This document shows positions 16,711 to 24,794 of a stretch of 64,000 nt of DNA, piece after piece. Below the pieces are notes generated by a model. That model saw nothing but the letters and a program-made list of their open reading frames with translations. It ran no database searches and was not told the origin of the DNA. Location of the stretch: assembly GCA_964626965.1 (NCBI GenBank), contig CAZVHB010000006.1:5582-69581 (forward strand). Reading direction: 5' to 3'. This DNA is from CAZEPT01 sp964626965. GTDB taxonomy: Bacteria > Patescibacteriota > Minisyncoccia > Phycocordibacterales > UBA9973. The translations under genes and the position numbers were made by a program. The first letter of the stretch is position 1. Every line of letters begins with the position of its first letter.

Positions 16711-18420
16711 TTAGTCTTCATACAAATCCACTACACTTCGTACTTCTTCAAGAGAAGTAAGTCCATGGAGAATCTTGATAACTCCGTCTTCTTTCATATC
16801 GAGTAGTCCTTGGGTTTCCGATACTTTCTTGATCTCGCGTTCTGATGGGTTACTTGGAATAATTTCTTCTAATTTTTCATCAGTCATGATTGCTTCAAAT
16901 ATTCCAATACGTCCTTTGTAGCCAGTGAAGCTACATTTCTCACAGCCAACAGGGGAGAAGATATGGACTTCAGTATCAGGAGTTACGTTGTATTTATCTA
17001 AATTTTTTCCTTCGACAATTGCTTGCGCTAAAATATCATGAATAAGCTTTTTATCATCTTCAGATACTGTTGTACTTTCTGCTTTACATTCTTTACACAA
17101 TGTTCGTACAAGTCGCTGTGCAATAGAGAGGGTCAATGCAGACACCATAATCTTTGGATTCACCGAGAGGTCAGCAAGACGAGGGATCACTCCTTGTGCA
17201 TTATTGGTGTGAAGTGTTGAGAACACAAGGTGACCAGTAAGCGCAGACTCCACCGCAATTTTTGCGGTTTCATCATCACGAATTTCTCCCACCATGATCA
17301 CATCTGGATCCTGACGAAGTGCGGCACGAAGTCCTGAAATAAAGTCATACCCTTTTTCATGTTCTACTTGTGTTTGCGTGATACCTTTCAAATGGTATTC
17401 AATCGGATCTTCGATAGTAATGATTTTAACTTCCGGTGAATAAATTTTTTGTAAAAATGCATAGAGTGTTGTTGTCTTTCCAGATCCTGTTGGTCCAGTG
17501 AGAAGAATAAGTCCATTTGGTTTGGTAATCTCGCGCATCATAACCGCATAGAGATCTTCATTGATTCCCATATCTTCAAGCTTCACTTGAATAGACTTTG
17601 GATTTAAAAGTCGCATCACAAATCCTTCACCATATGCACCAGGGACAGTCGAGACACGAACAGAGATTTCTGTGTCAGCGTCAATAAAAATAGAGAACCG
17701 TCCATCTTGTGCTTTGCTTTCATTGGTGAGTTTGAGTCCTGAGACGAGTTTGAGTCGAGAGTTCACGAGCTTGTGAACTTTGTAGTCATAATTCACAACA
17801 TCAAGAAGTGTTCCATCAATACGAAATCGAAGTCGTACTTGGTCTTCTTGTGGTTCAATGTGGATATCAGAAGCACCGAGTGTAATCCCCGCACCAAGCA
17901 CAACTTCGAGTAAGTGAGAAATCTTATGCTGACCACTCGTCTGATGAAGCAAGTCTTCAATAGTCTGCGATGCGTCTTGGAGTGTGTGCACATGTTCTGC
18001 AATTTCTTTAAGTATTTCAGCTTGGAGATCAAGCCCGCCAACACGAGAATTGGTTGCATGTGAAATTTCTTTAAATCGGTCCCATGATTTTTCTAGTGAT
18101 GCGCGTGAACCCATATAGAAATGAGTGAACATACTTTTTTCTTCCATCATTTGCTTAAACTTAACCACACCTGGGGTATTTGGTGTATGGATCACGACAT
18201 GAATATGCTTCCCGACAACCTTAAAAGGACCAACTTCGAGTGCACGTGCTTCTTCTTCGCTGATATATCGTAGTGCTTCGTTCTCAATTGGTAAAAGTGC
18301 TAAGTTTACATACGGCAAACCATACCGTTCAGTTGCAAGTACTTGGATCAAGTCTTCTTCTTCATTTTTTCTTATATCGTCTAACCTTTTTTGGTGGTCT
18401 TCATCGTGCATTGGGATCAT
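16711..18420 (-). CDS. pilB: Type IV pilus assembly / type II secretion ATPase (PilB/GspE family)
   Basis: This hexameric ATPase powers pilus extension or pseudopilus assembly. It has the GspE N-terminal domain, Walker A GPTGSGKTTTLY, the Asp box, Walker B PDVIMVGEIRD, a His box (GHLVFSTLHTN) and a C-terminal zinc-binding pair (CKEC and CEKC). A frame to 18585 exists but its extra 55 codons run through the repeat at 18461-18567. The ATG at 18420 has TATAAT exactly 6 nt upstream, which decides the start. Its -10 comes from an AT-rich dispersed repeat. No pilC or pilT is in the window. Confidence 0.94.
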   Translation of the reverse strand: MIPMHDEDHQKRLDDIRKNEEEDLIQVLATERYGLPYVNLALLPIENEALRYISEEEARALEVGPFKVVGKHIHVVIHTPNTPGVVKFKQMMEEKSMFTHFYMGSRASLEKSWDRFKEISHATNSRVGGLDLQAEILKEIAEHVHTLQDASQTIEDLLHQTSGQHKISHLLEVVLGAGITLGASDIHIEPQEDQVRLRFRIDGTLLDVVNYDYKVHKLVNSRLKLVSGLKLTNESKAQDGRFSIFIDADTEISVRVSTVPGAYGEGFVMRLLNPKSIQVKLEDMGINEDLYAVMMREITKPNGLILLTGPTGSGKTTTLYAFLQKIYSPEVKIITIEDPIEYHLKGITQTQVEHEKGYDFISGLRAALRQDPDVIMVGEIRDDETAKIAVESALTGHLVFSTLHTNNAQGVIPRLADLSVNPKIMVSALTLSIAQRLVRTLCKECKAESTTVSEDDKKLIHDILAQAIVEGKNLDKYNVTPDTEVHIFSPVGCEKCSFTGYKGRIGIFEAIMTDEKLEEIIPSNPSEREIKKVSETQGLLDMKEDGVIKILHGLTSLEEVRSVVDLYED

Positions 18421-18426
18421 AAACCA

Positions 18427-18455
18427 ATTATAAAGTATAAATGCTAAATGATAAA
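18427..18455 (-). promoter_or_regulatory. Repeat-derived promoter of pilB
   Basis: Read on the minus strand, TTTAGCATTTATACTTTATAAT places TATAAT 6 nt before the pilB ATG. Nearly the same sequence precedes prgI, virB4 and yebC. Confidence 0.65.
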
Positions 18456-18460
18456 CCCCC

Positions 18461-18567
18461 ACAACCTCACCCCAACCCGAGCCTGTGGAGGAGAGGGAGC
18501 AACCTAGAGAGCGTCTTGGTTCTGTCCTCCTCTCCTTCGTAGGCTCGAAGTTAAGAGGTGGGGTTGT
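18461..18567. repeat. ACAACCTCACC-type palindromic repeat, copy 2
   Basis: This 107-bp element has terminal inverted repeats (ACAACCTCACC / GGTGGGGTTGT, one G-U-type change) and inner arms around GAGCCTGTGGAGGAGAG and CTCCTCTCCTTCGTAGGCTC. It matches the 6744-6849 element in ends and size. It lies upstream of pilB and produces a false N-terminal extension there. Confidence 0.7.
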
Positions 18568-18639
18568 AAATCGTAAACTTTTCAAAAATTATATTTTCGT
18601 TTCCTTGTTTTTTCATACTAAGCACAGTATTATAAAGAT

Positions 18640-19518
18640 ATGAAAACACGAATACAATTTATCGTATGCATTTGTTTTTTCTTTTCTGTATTTCACGAAG
18701 CGCGGGCAATTGAAAATATACCCATCTCAAAAGACACACTCAATACAATCAAAAAACTCACCACTATTTCTTCTATCGACACTCTTTTAGGTACTGTACA
18801 AAAAGAATCTGTACAACTTAAAAATACAAACTGCCCAAGACCTGAAGAAAAAGTAAATAAACTCATGTCTATTGTGCAAAACACACCTGATGCATCATTA
18901 AAAATGATTAATCACGAGAGTGGATTTGATCGAAATTATATCCCAAATGATCTAGTAGATATTTCAGGTAGTATTAAAACAATCAACAACACATCAATTT
19001 GTCTTTCACATCCTGCTGCATCACAACTTATTGTTATGGCAAGAGATATGGCAAAACTCGGACTTAAACTCAGTGTAAACTCAGGATTTCGTTCATACGA
19101 CGAACAAAAAGCACTTCATGAAAATTACGCACCAATCGCAAAAACTGTAAAATATCCTCTTGTGGCACCACCAGGAAAATCTGAACACCAATTAGGACTC
19201 GCAATTGATGTTGCAAGTGAATTCTCACCAGGGAAATTTGCAACGTCAGCTGAAAGTGCATGGCTCCACGATCACGCATACTTGTACGGATTTCTCATTA
19301 GCTATCCAGAACATGAAGAAGAAAAAACAGGTTTCATGTATGAACCATGGCACCTTCGCTACGTAGGAATAGAGAATGCACTCTTGTTGCGGGAAGCAGA
19401 TTACACACTTGCTTTTAAGCCTGAATATTATAAAAAACCAATGCTCACGGAGCTCCTCTCTACGCTCAAAAATAAATTTGGCCTCAATTCAGTTACACAA
19501 GATGAAATAGGAGGATAA
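18640..19518 (+). CDS. Secreted D-alanyl-D-alanine carboxypeptidase (VanY/M15B)
   Basis: VanY-type zinc peptidases remove the terminal D-Ala from peptidoglycan stems. A signal peptide ends near residue 23 (FSVFHEARA). The catalytic domain has the SxHxxGxAxD motif as SEHQLGLAID (H183, D190) and E235/H238 in YEPWHLRY. The region 40-120 before it is unrecognised. TATTAT lies 6 nt before the ATG, so the mRNA is probably leaderless. It converges with a LysM/M23 peptidase gene across a 23-bp terminator stem. A second VanY domain occurs at 46669-47793. Confidence 0.92.
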   Translation: MKTRIQFIVCICFFFSVFHEARAIENIPISKDTLNTIKKLTTISSIDTLLGTVQKESVQLKNTNCPRPEEKVNKLMSIVQNTPDASLKMINHESGFDRNYIPNDLVDISGSIKTINNTSICLSHPAASQLIVMARDMAKLGLKLSVNSGFRSYDEQKALHENYAPIAKTVKYPLVAPPGKSEHQLGLAIDVASEFSPGKFATSAESAWLHDHAYLYGFLISYPEHEEEKTGFMYEPWHLRYVGIENALLLREADYTLAFKPEYYKKPMLTELLSTLKNKFGLNSVTQDEIGG

Positions 19519-19582
19519 ATCCCAAACAAAGTTTGGGATTTATAATTTTAAATGCCAAACGCTAAATTAAAAAATAATTACA

Positions 19583-19633
19583 AAATACAAAAACAGCGGG
19601 GAGCCTGAAGGGCTCCCCGCTGTTTTTGTATTT
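19583..19633. terminator. Long bidirectional terminator between two peptidase genes
   Basis: A perfect 23-bp stem (19583-19605 with 19611-19633) with a 5-nt loop. AT-rich repeat fragments (AAATGCCAAACGCTAAATT, and TTTAGCATT) flank both sides. Confidence 0.9.
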
Positions 19634-19659
19634 CCTTTAATATTTAAAATTTAGCATTC

Positions 19660-20748
19660 TTACAGTCCATATCTTGCATTATCTCCGAGTGGATTCTTTG
19701 CCCCACGAACCTCCCAGTGGAGATGCGGACCAGTAGATTTTCCTGTATTTCCAACTGCGCCGATTTGCTCACCTTGAGATACTTTCTGACCAGTACTTAC
19801 ATCTACTCGAGAGAGGTGACCATAGAGCGTCTGTGTACCATTTGGGTGAGAAAGAATGATATAGTTTCCATATCCAGTATTATAGCCCCCAGTTTTTGCA
19901 ATCAAGACTGTTGCATCTGCTGCTGCATAGACAGGAGTTCCGGTCGGTGCACCAATATCGGTTCCGTTATACCCATGAAGCCCTTGTGTTCGAATACCAC
20001 CACGGACCGGTCGCATGAAATACCCTTGTACATCTTTTGCCCATGACTTGATAATCTTTGTTGCACCAGCGAGTACTTTTGTGGCTGGTTTCTTTGGAGT
20101 TTGTTTTGGTTTTGGTTCAGCTATTTCTCCATTTGGGATAATAATCGTTTCACCATACGCGAGCTCACTCTCAAGCTCAAGTCCGTTGAATGCGCCGATT
20201 TCTTCAGCATCAGCACCATATTTGCGAGCAATAGATTTAAGAGTATCTCCTTTCTTTACCACATATGATACTCCATCAACAGGCAAGATTACCAAAACAT
20301 CTCCCACTTTTGGACTTTCATTTTTCTTGAGATTATTTGCCCATCTGACAGTATTTTCAGTTACATCAAAAAGTTTAGCGATCTTAGAGACGGTATCACC
20401 TTGGTGGACAGTATATACAGAAATAGTATCAGAGTGCGTAGTATCATCTACTTCTACGTTTGTACCAAGAGGACCAACAATAGGCTCAAGAAGTCCTTGA
20501 CTTAAGGATGCATCATCTTGTGCGAGGACAACTTTTTTACTGGCAGAAAACACATCTGTGTTTGGGTCAGGGAGGACCATGTTCTGAACATGACCGTTTG
20601 ATGGAAGCACCTGTGCTTCAGCACTTGAAAAGAAGTTAGAGAAAAAAGAAGCTCGTGCAATCTCAGGAAAAGCATTAATACAGACAAGAGACAGGACAAA
20701 AAAAGCAATATGTTGTTGCTTTATAGTATAAGGTGCTTTTTTTGACAC
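19660..20748 (-). CDS. Secreted LysM/M23-family peptidoglycan hydrolase
   Basis: An N-terminal signal or anchor (IAFFVLSLVCINAFPEIARA) is followed by two LysM modules (YTVHQGDTVSKIAKLFDV and YVVKKGDTLKSIARKYGA) that bind glycan chains, then a C-terminal M23 endopeptidase domain (YGNYIILSHPNGTQTLYGHL, GPHLHWEV). The first zinc-ligand site, normally HxGxD, reads YNGTD, with a histidine two residues earlier (HGYNGTD). The start is GTG, the only candidate before the signal peptide. It probably cuts peptide crosslinks during growth or division. Confidence 0.9.
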   Translation of the reverse strand: MSKKAPYTIKQQHIAFFVLSLVCINAFPEIARASFFSNFFSSAEAQVLPSNGHVQNMVLPDPNTDVFSASKKVVLAQDDASLSQGLLEPIVGPLGTNVEVDDTTHSDTISVYTVHQGDTVSKIAKLFDVTENTVRWANNLKKNESPKVGDVLVILPVDGVSYVVKKGDTLKSIARKYGADAEEIGAFNGLELESELAYGETIIIPNGEIAEPKPKQTPKKPATKVLAGATKIIKSWAKDVQGYFMRPVRGGIRTQGLHGYNGTDIGAPTGTPVYAAADATVLIAKTGGYNTGYGNYIILSHPNGTQTLYGHLSRVDVSTGQKVSQGEQIGAVGNTGKSTGPHLHWEVRGAKNPLGDNARYGL

Positions 20749-20891
20749 ACGAGTGAGATAGGTATGGTATCGTGTATTTTGTTTTTTATCTTTAAAAATA
20801 AGCCTTTTTTGTCCAAAAACCGTAGTTTTATGGATCTTTTCAGGAAATTGGTCAATTAACAGAGATCACTGTATTTATTGGTATTAAGGAG

Positions 20892-20935
20892 TATACTATA
20901 TATAGTACACCGCTCTCTTAATCCTAGTAAACTAG
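20892..20935. promoter_or_regulatory. Palindromes in the divergent control region upstream of the 21-27 kb operon
   Basis: The 263-bp gap between divergent genes holds the palindrome TACTATATATAGTA and, some 25 nt on, the hairpin CCTAGTAAACTAGG. They may be operators or a small hairpin. The downstream gene has its own CATAAT box exactly 6 nt before its ATG. Confidence 0.35.
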
Positions 20936-21011
20936 GTGTCTACAGTCAATAGCGATATTTTACTAGAACACATTTATTGACTTTTATAAACATAAATTAC
21001 ATAATATTTAT

Positions 21012-24000
21012 ATGTCTCAGGAAAATCTACCAACTCTAGACAAATCACTCATTTCTTTAAAGCAAGAACTCTTGGCGAACATCGGAAGTAAAGGAGATAA
21101 CGCTCGAGTACGAGAAAACATTCTTCCAAGAATCGCTGACTTTGCACTCGCTGGACGAGAAACAAAATTCAAAGAAGTACTCGAAGATTATTGTAAACTC
21201 TACAAAATACCTAAGGATGAACACAAACTCTTAGAAGACGCGATTACGTCTTTTGTGACAAAAAACAAAGAGACGATCCATGCAGTGAGTCAAAAAAAAG
21301 AAGCTCTAGTCACACCAATCCAAAAAAACACCAAGACGCCTAATAAAACAACAGAAGTTCCTCAAAACGAAACTCCACAAAAAAAAATACCAGACGCAGA
21401 CGACCTAGAAATAAAACAAAAAAGAGAAACGCCACTCCTAACACAGAGCGCAGAAATACTCAGAAACACGCCTATAGTACAGAAAGAAAAGACACCAGAA
21501 GTAAGAGGAAGTAAGTATGTAGAAAAGAAAACAAGTTCCTCAAACAAATTTGACCTAAATACGGCAGAATTGTTAGACCAGCAAGAAAAAGCATCCTACA
21601 AAAAAATTCGTGCACAAGGAGACAAGTTTATTGATACTATTTTTTCGAAAGCAAAAAAACAAGCATTCGAGAAAAAGATAGAGAGTATTAAACAAAAGAG
21701 AACAGACTCAGCAATAACAAAACCAGAACCAACTCTTACACAGAAAGAACCAATAACAGTAGAACCTATCCAGATAGCCAGTACCGACACATACACAATA
21801 CCACCAGAATTAACACCACTACGATCAGCACCAATCGCAATCGACACAACATCAAAAAAAACATCTATGATGGAACCAACAAAAAAACCAGAAACAAAAG
21901 AAAAGAAGAAGAACCTGGATCAATTGATCGATGAAATACTTCGTGAACCAGGCGTACGAGAAAAAATAGAAAAATTTATCGCAAATGCACAAGAACACGG
22001 AATAGTTGCTGTTACTCATGGTGGTACATATAAAGTACAGCAAGACATCAACCCAAAAATAGAAGGCGGACTCTCATTTAAAAAAGGAGAAAAAGTCTTG
22101 ACCCCAAAACCAGATTTTGATGGGCAAGTGACAGGATTCTTGCTCAACCAGTTTGGTATTCCCGTCAACGAACAACAATTTGTAAAAACTGGAACAAAGT
22201 TTGATCTAGAAAATGAACAAAAAGGAGACATCTATTTCGACGTCGCAGAAAATGGAAAAATTCTGCAAGTATATGAAGATCCAAAAACGGGAAAGATACA
22301 CATTACATTTGGTAATCACTTTGACGAAAGAGATGTCAAAACTTCTTCTGCTGATATTCTGTATCGAGTACTCAAAAAAATTAATGGCAAAAAAGGTGTT
22401 TTAACAATGAGTAATTTTCCTGCAATTAACTATGGTCATCTGTTAGATCAAGAAGTTGCAACTCCTCAAGCTGACATCGACGCGATTAATCAAAAAAGAG
22501 CTGAAGAGGGAATGGAACCATTTCCGCGAATAGATCACTACCAATTCATAGAAAAAACACCTTTAAATCAAGAAGCTCTTGAAGAACTCATCAGATTCAC
22601 CAATGATGCTGACAATCTCATGATGCCACTTGAGATACGCAAAACACATAAAAAGGGTCTATCAGAAACCGTCTACGGACATTATCGTACACTTCCATTT
22701 GAAAAAATCATAGAGCATTTTGCGAGTGGGAAAAAAGCGACAGATCCACTTGATAAAGAAATACTCGAAGAGACAGTGCACCAAAAAACAGGCCGAGGTG
22801 CCACAAAAGAAGAAATAGAGAAAAAAACTCAATTGATACAACAAGAAATAATCGTAGAAAGAGCTAAAAAAAACCCGACTCAACCACTCACCGATACAGA
22901 ACTCAAAGAACTCGTTGATAAAAAATTGGCATTGTTTTTTACAAGTCGAAAAAATCGTACACTGGCACACATTTCCAACGCTGAGACTGGTATAGAAAAT
23001 GCAGAAAAAGAAATGACAGCTTGGTCTATGCCGGAGGGTACAGAAAAGTTAGGTAGAGTATTAATCAGTAATGAAAAAAACAAAACCTCAAAAATTGCCA
23101 CCAAAGAAGTTGTCTTTGCAAAAAAATTCAACTATGACTCACTGATTACTTTTAATGAAGAAGGCGCATTCGTATCTCGACCAGGGCATAACTTACGCGA
23201 GATATATGAAACAATCAAAGAAAAATACCCAGAGGCAGTTTTTCAAAACTCAATGATTTTATACTATCCAGAAAAAACAGCATTCAATGAAAGAGAATTC
23301 CTCCACGCAATCGGTGTTGATTATGCAGAAACAAAAAAAGAGGACACAGAGGTAAAGCGCGCAAATCTTAAAAAAGGACTTACATTTTTTGATGAAAATA
23401 ATAACCTCGTCTCAATTGAGAGTATTAAAAACGAGATTGTGACACTTACAAGTACTCTTGGTAATAAGAGCGCAGAACATATTGAAACTCTCCTTGAATT
23501 CATCAACACAGGTGTATTTACACCTGCCCCAACTCTCAAAAAAGAAAATAGTGGGGCAGAACAATTTAACCCTCTTGATGTGTATAAAAATACCGTGACA
23601 GATAAACAATACACGATTACAAAATCTGATGCGGAGTACGTATACTATAGAGAAGCAGGTAAGACAGGAGAAGAAAAAACAAAAATTCCTTATATAAAAA
23701 AAATGGTATCAGAAGGTACGTTTAAAAAAGTAGAAAAAGAAGTAATACTTGAAACTCCTGAAGAAAAAGAAGAGAAGCCGATTATCGGACCACTTACAAA
23801 CAGAGCAGGATTAGAAAAAAAATTACATACAGAACTTGGGTGGCCAGAAGAAATCCTCAAGTTTCTCCCTGATAGTGACATTGTAGCTATAAACAACAAT
23901 AGAAAGTTATACACTGAAGCAAAAGATGGACCAGAATACAGAGAAAAAGCACGACAGCATAGAATCGAAAAAATCAATGCTGAACTTGCTATCATCTACG

Positions 24001-24482
24001 ACAGAATGAACAAACGTGAAATAGAAATTACAAATATTAGACAGCAAATACGTGAATATAAAAATAAAGACAATCAAACAAATACTAAACCACAGGAGCT
24101 AGATACAGAGAAGACAGAAAAAACCACTGCAGGAGAACCGGAAAACATATCTCAACCAATAGAACTTTCAGTTGAAGATACGTCAGACACACACCAAGAA
24201 GAGAAGCCAGACGCACCGACACAGAAAGAAGGATATATAGATTTTGAAAAGATAAAAAATTCATTAGGGGATTCAAAATTTTTATACAAACTCCTTACTG
24301 ATAAGTATAATCAGATTGGATTCAAAAAAACTGCAGAATTAAACAAACTAGCTGGTATAAAAAATAGTGACGGACTGTCCGGACTAGTTACTGCTTACAT
24401 TACGGCAAAAAAAGCAAACACTAACATAGATCTGGTTGCTGAGATGGAAAAGACGCTTCGTGGTTTAAAAGATAAAAAATAA
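21012..24482 (+). CDS. Very large hypothetical protein, 1156 aa, first gene of an unknown operon
   Basis: I do not recognise this protein. It begins with a short helical domain (about 1-90), then has a low-complexity lysine-, threonine- and proline-rich region (about 95-300), several globular-looking stretches (about 300-480 with FKKGEKVLTPKPDFDGQVTG, and 480-860), and a charged coiled-coil-like region near 980-1030. There is no signal peptide or membrane segment, so it is probably cytoplasmic. CATAAT lies 6 nt before the ATG. It is followed after 5 nt by a second small gene. It may be a scaffold; function is unknown. Confidence 0.75.
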   Translation: MSQENLPTLDKSLISLKQELLANIGSKGDNARVRENILPRIADFALAGRETKFKEVLEDYCKLYKIPKDEHKLLEDAITSFVTKNKETIHAVSQKKEALVTPIQKNTKTPNKTTEVPQNETPQKKIPDADDLEIKQKRETPLLTQSAEILRNTPIVQKEKTPEVRGSKYVEKKTSSSNKFDLNTAELLDQQEKASYKKIRAQGDKFIDTIFSKAKKQAFEKKIESIKQKRTDSAITKPEPTLTQKEPITVEPIQIASTDTYTIPPELTPLRSAPIAIDTTSKKTSMMEPTKKPETKEKKKNLDQLIDEILREPGVREKIEKFIANAQEHGIVAVTHGGTYKVQQDINPKIEGGLSFKKGEKVLTPKPDFDGQVTGFLLNQFGIPVNEQQFVKTGTKFDLENEQKGDIYFDVAENGKILQVYEDPKTGKIHITFGNHFDERDVKTSSADILYRVLKKINGKKGVLTMSNFPAINYGHLLDQEVATPQADIDAINQKRAEEGMEPFPRIDHYQFIEKTPLNQEALEELIRFTNDADNLMMPLEIRKTHKKGLSETVYGHYRTLPFEKIIEHFASGKKATDPLDKEILEETVHQKTGRGATKEEIEKKTQLIQQEIIVERAKKNPTQPLTDTELKELVDKKLALFFTSRKNRTLAHISNAETGIENAEKEMTAWSMPEGTEKLGRVLISNEKNKTSKIATKEVVFAKKFNYDSLITFNEEGAFVSRPGHNLREIYETIKEKYPEAVFQNSMILYYPEKTAFNEREFLHAIGVDYAETKKEDTEVKRANLKKGLTFFDENNNLVSIESIKNEIVTLTSTLGNKSAEHIETLLEFINTGVFTPAPTLKKENSGAEQFNPLDVYKNTVTDKQYTITKSDAEYVYYREAGKTGEEKTKIPYIKKMVSEGTFKKVEKEVILETPEEKEEKPIIGPLTNRAGLEKKLHTELGWPEEILKFLPDSDIVAINNNRKLYTEAKDGPEYREKARQHRIEKINAELAIIYDRMNKREIEITNIRQQIREYKNKDNQTNTKPQELDTEKTEKTTAGEPENISQPIELSVEDTSDTHQEEKPDAPTQKEGYIDFEKIKNSLGDSKFLYKLLTDKYNQIGFKKTAELNKLAGIKNSDGLSGLVTAYITAKKANTNIDLVAEMEKTLRGLKDKK

Positions 24483-24487
24483 AGCAT

Positions 24488-24793
24488 ATGCAACAAGAAC
24501 AAACAATAGAATTTCTCAAAAGCATCTACAGTCTCTTTGAAGGAGAAGAACTTCCAATAGAGATACAAGAAGATGTCGAGAGTGAGGTAGGACTCCTGAT
24601 TTTTCAAGGAGTAGTCGCTATTTCAAGTATCCAACTCAAAAAACCGGAACAAGAAACTCTTGAAAAACTCTTTGACGAAAATGCGCCTATGCACGAGATT
24701 GTTTCGTTTCTTGAAACACATGTAAAAAATTTCCCTGAAGTACTAAAAAAAGTAGGGTCGAGTGTTATGAGCATGTTAAAAAAGAATGCATAA
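24488..24793 (+). CDS. Small helical hypothetical protein, 101 aa
   Basis: The protein is all-helical and acidic, with a hydrophobic middle (VGLLIFQGVVAISSIQL) and the segment ETHVKNFPEVLKKV. The pattern is reminiscent of short CPR-specific helical domains of the DUF5663 type, but I cannot confirm membership. It lies 5 nt after the large first gene. Its TAA is followed by one base and then the ATG of the next gene, suggesting translational coupling. Confidence 0.65.
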   Translation: MQQEQTIEFLKSIYSLFEGEELPIEIQEDVESEVGLLIFQGVVAISSIQLKKPEQETLEKLFDENAPMHEIVSFLETHVKNFPEVLKKVGSSVMSMLKKNA

Positions 24794-24794
24794 T

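Noticed and set aside
18421..18585. N-terminal extension of pilB
   Set aside because: The extra 55 codons translate a palindromic repeat, and a correctly spaced TATAAT supports the start at 18420.
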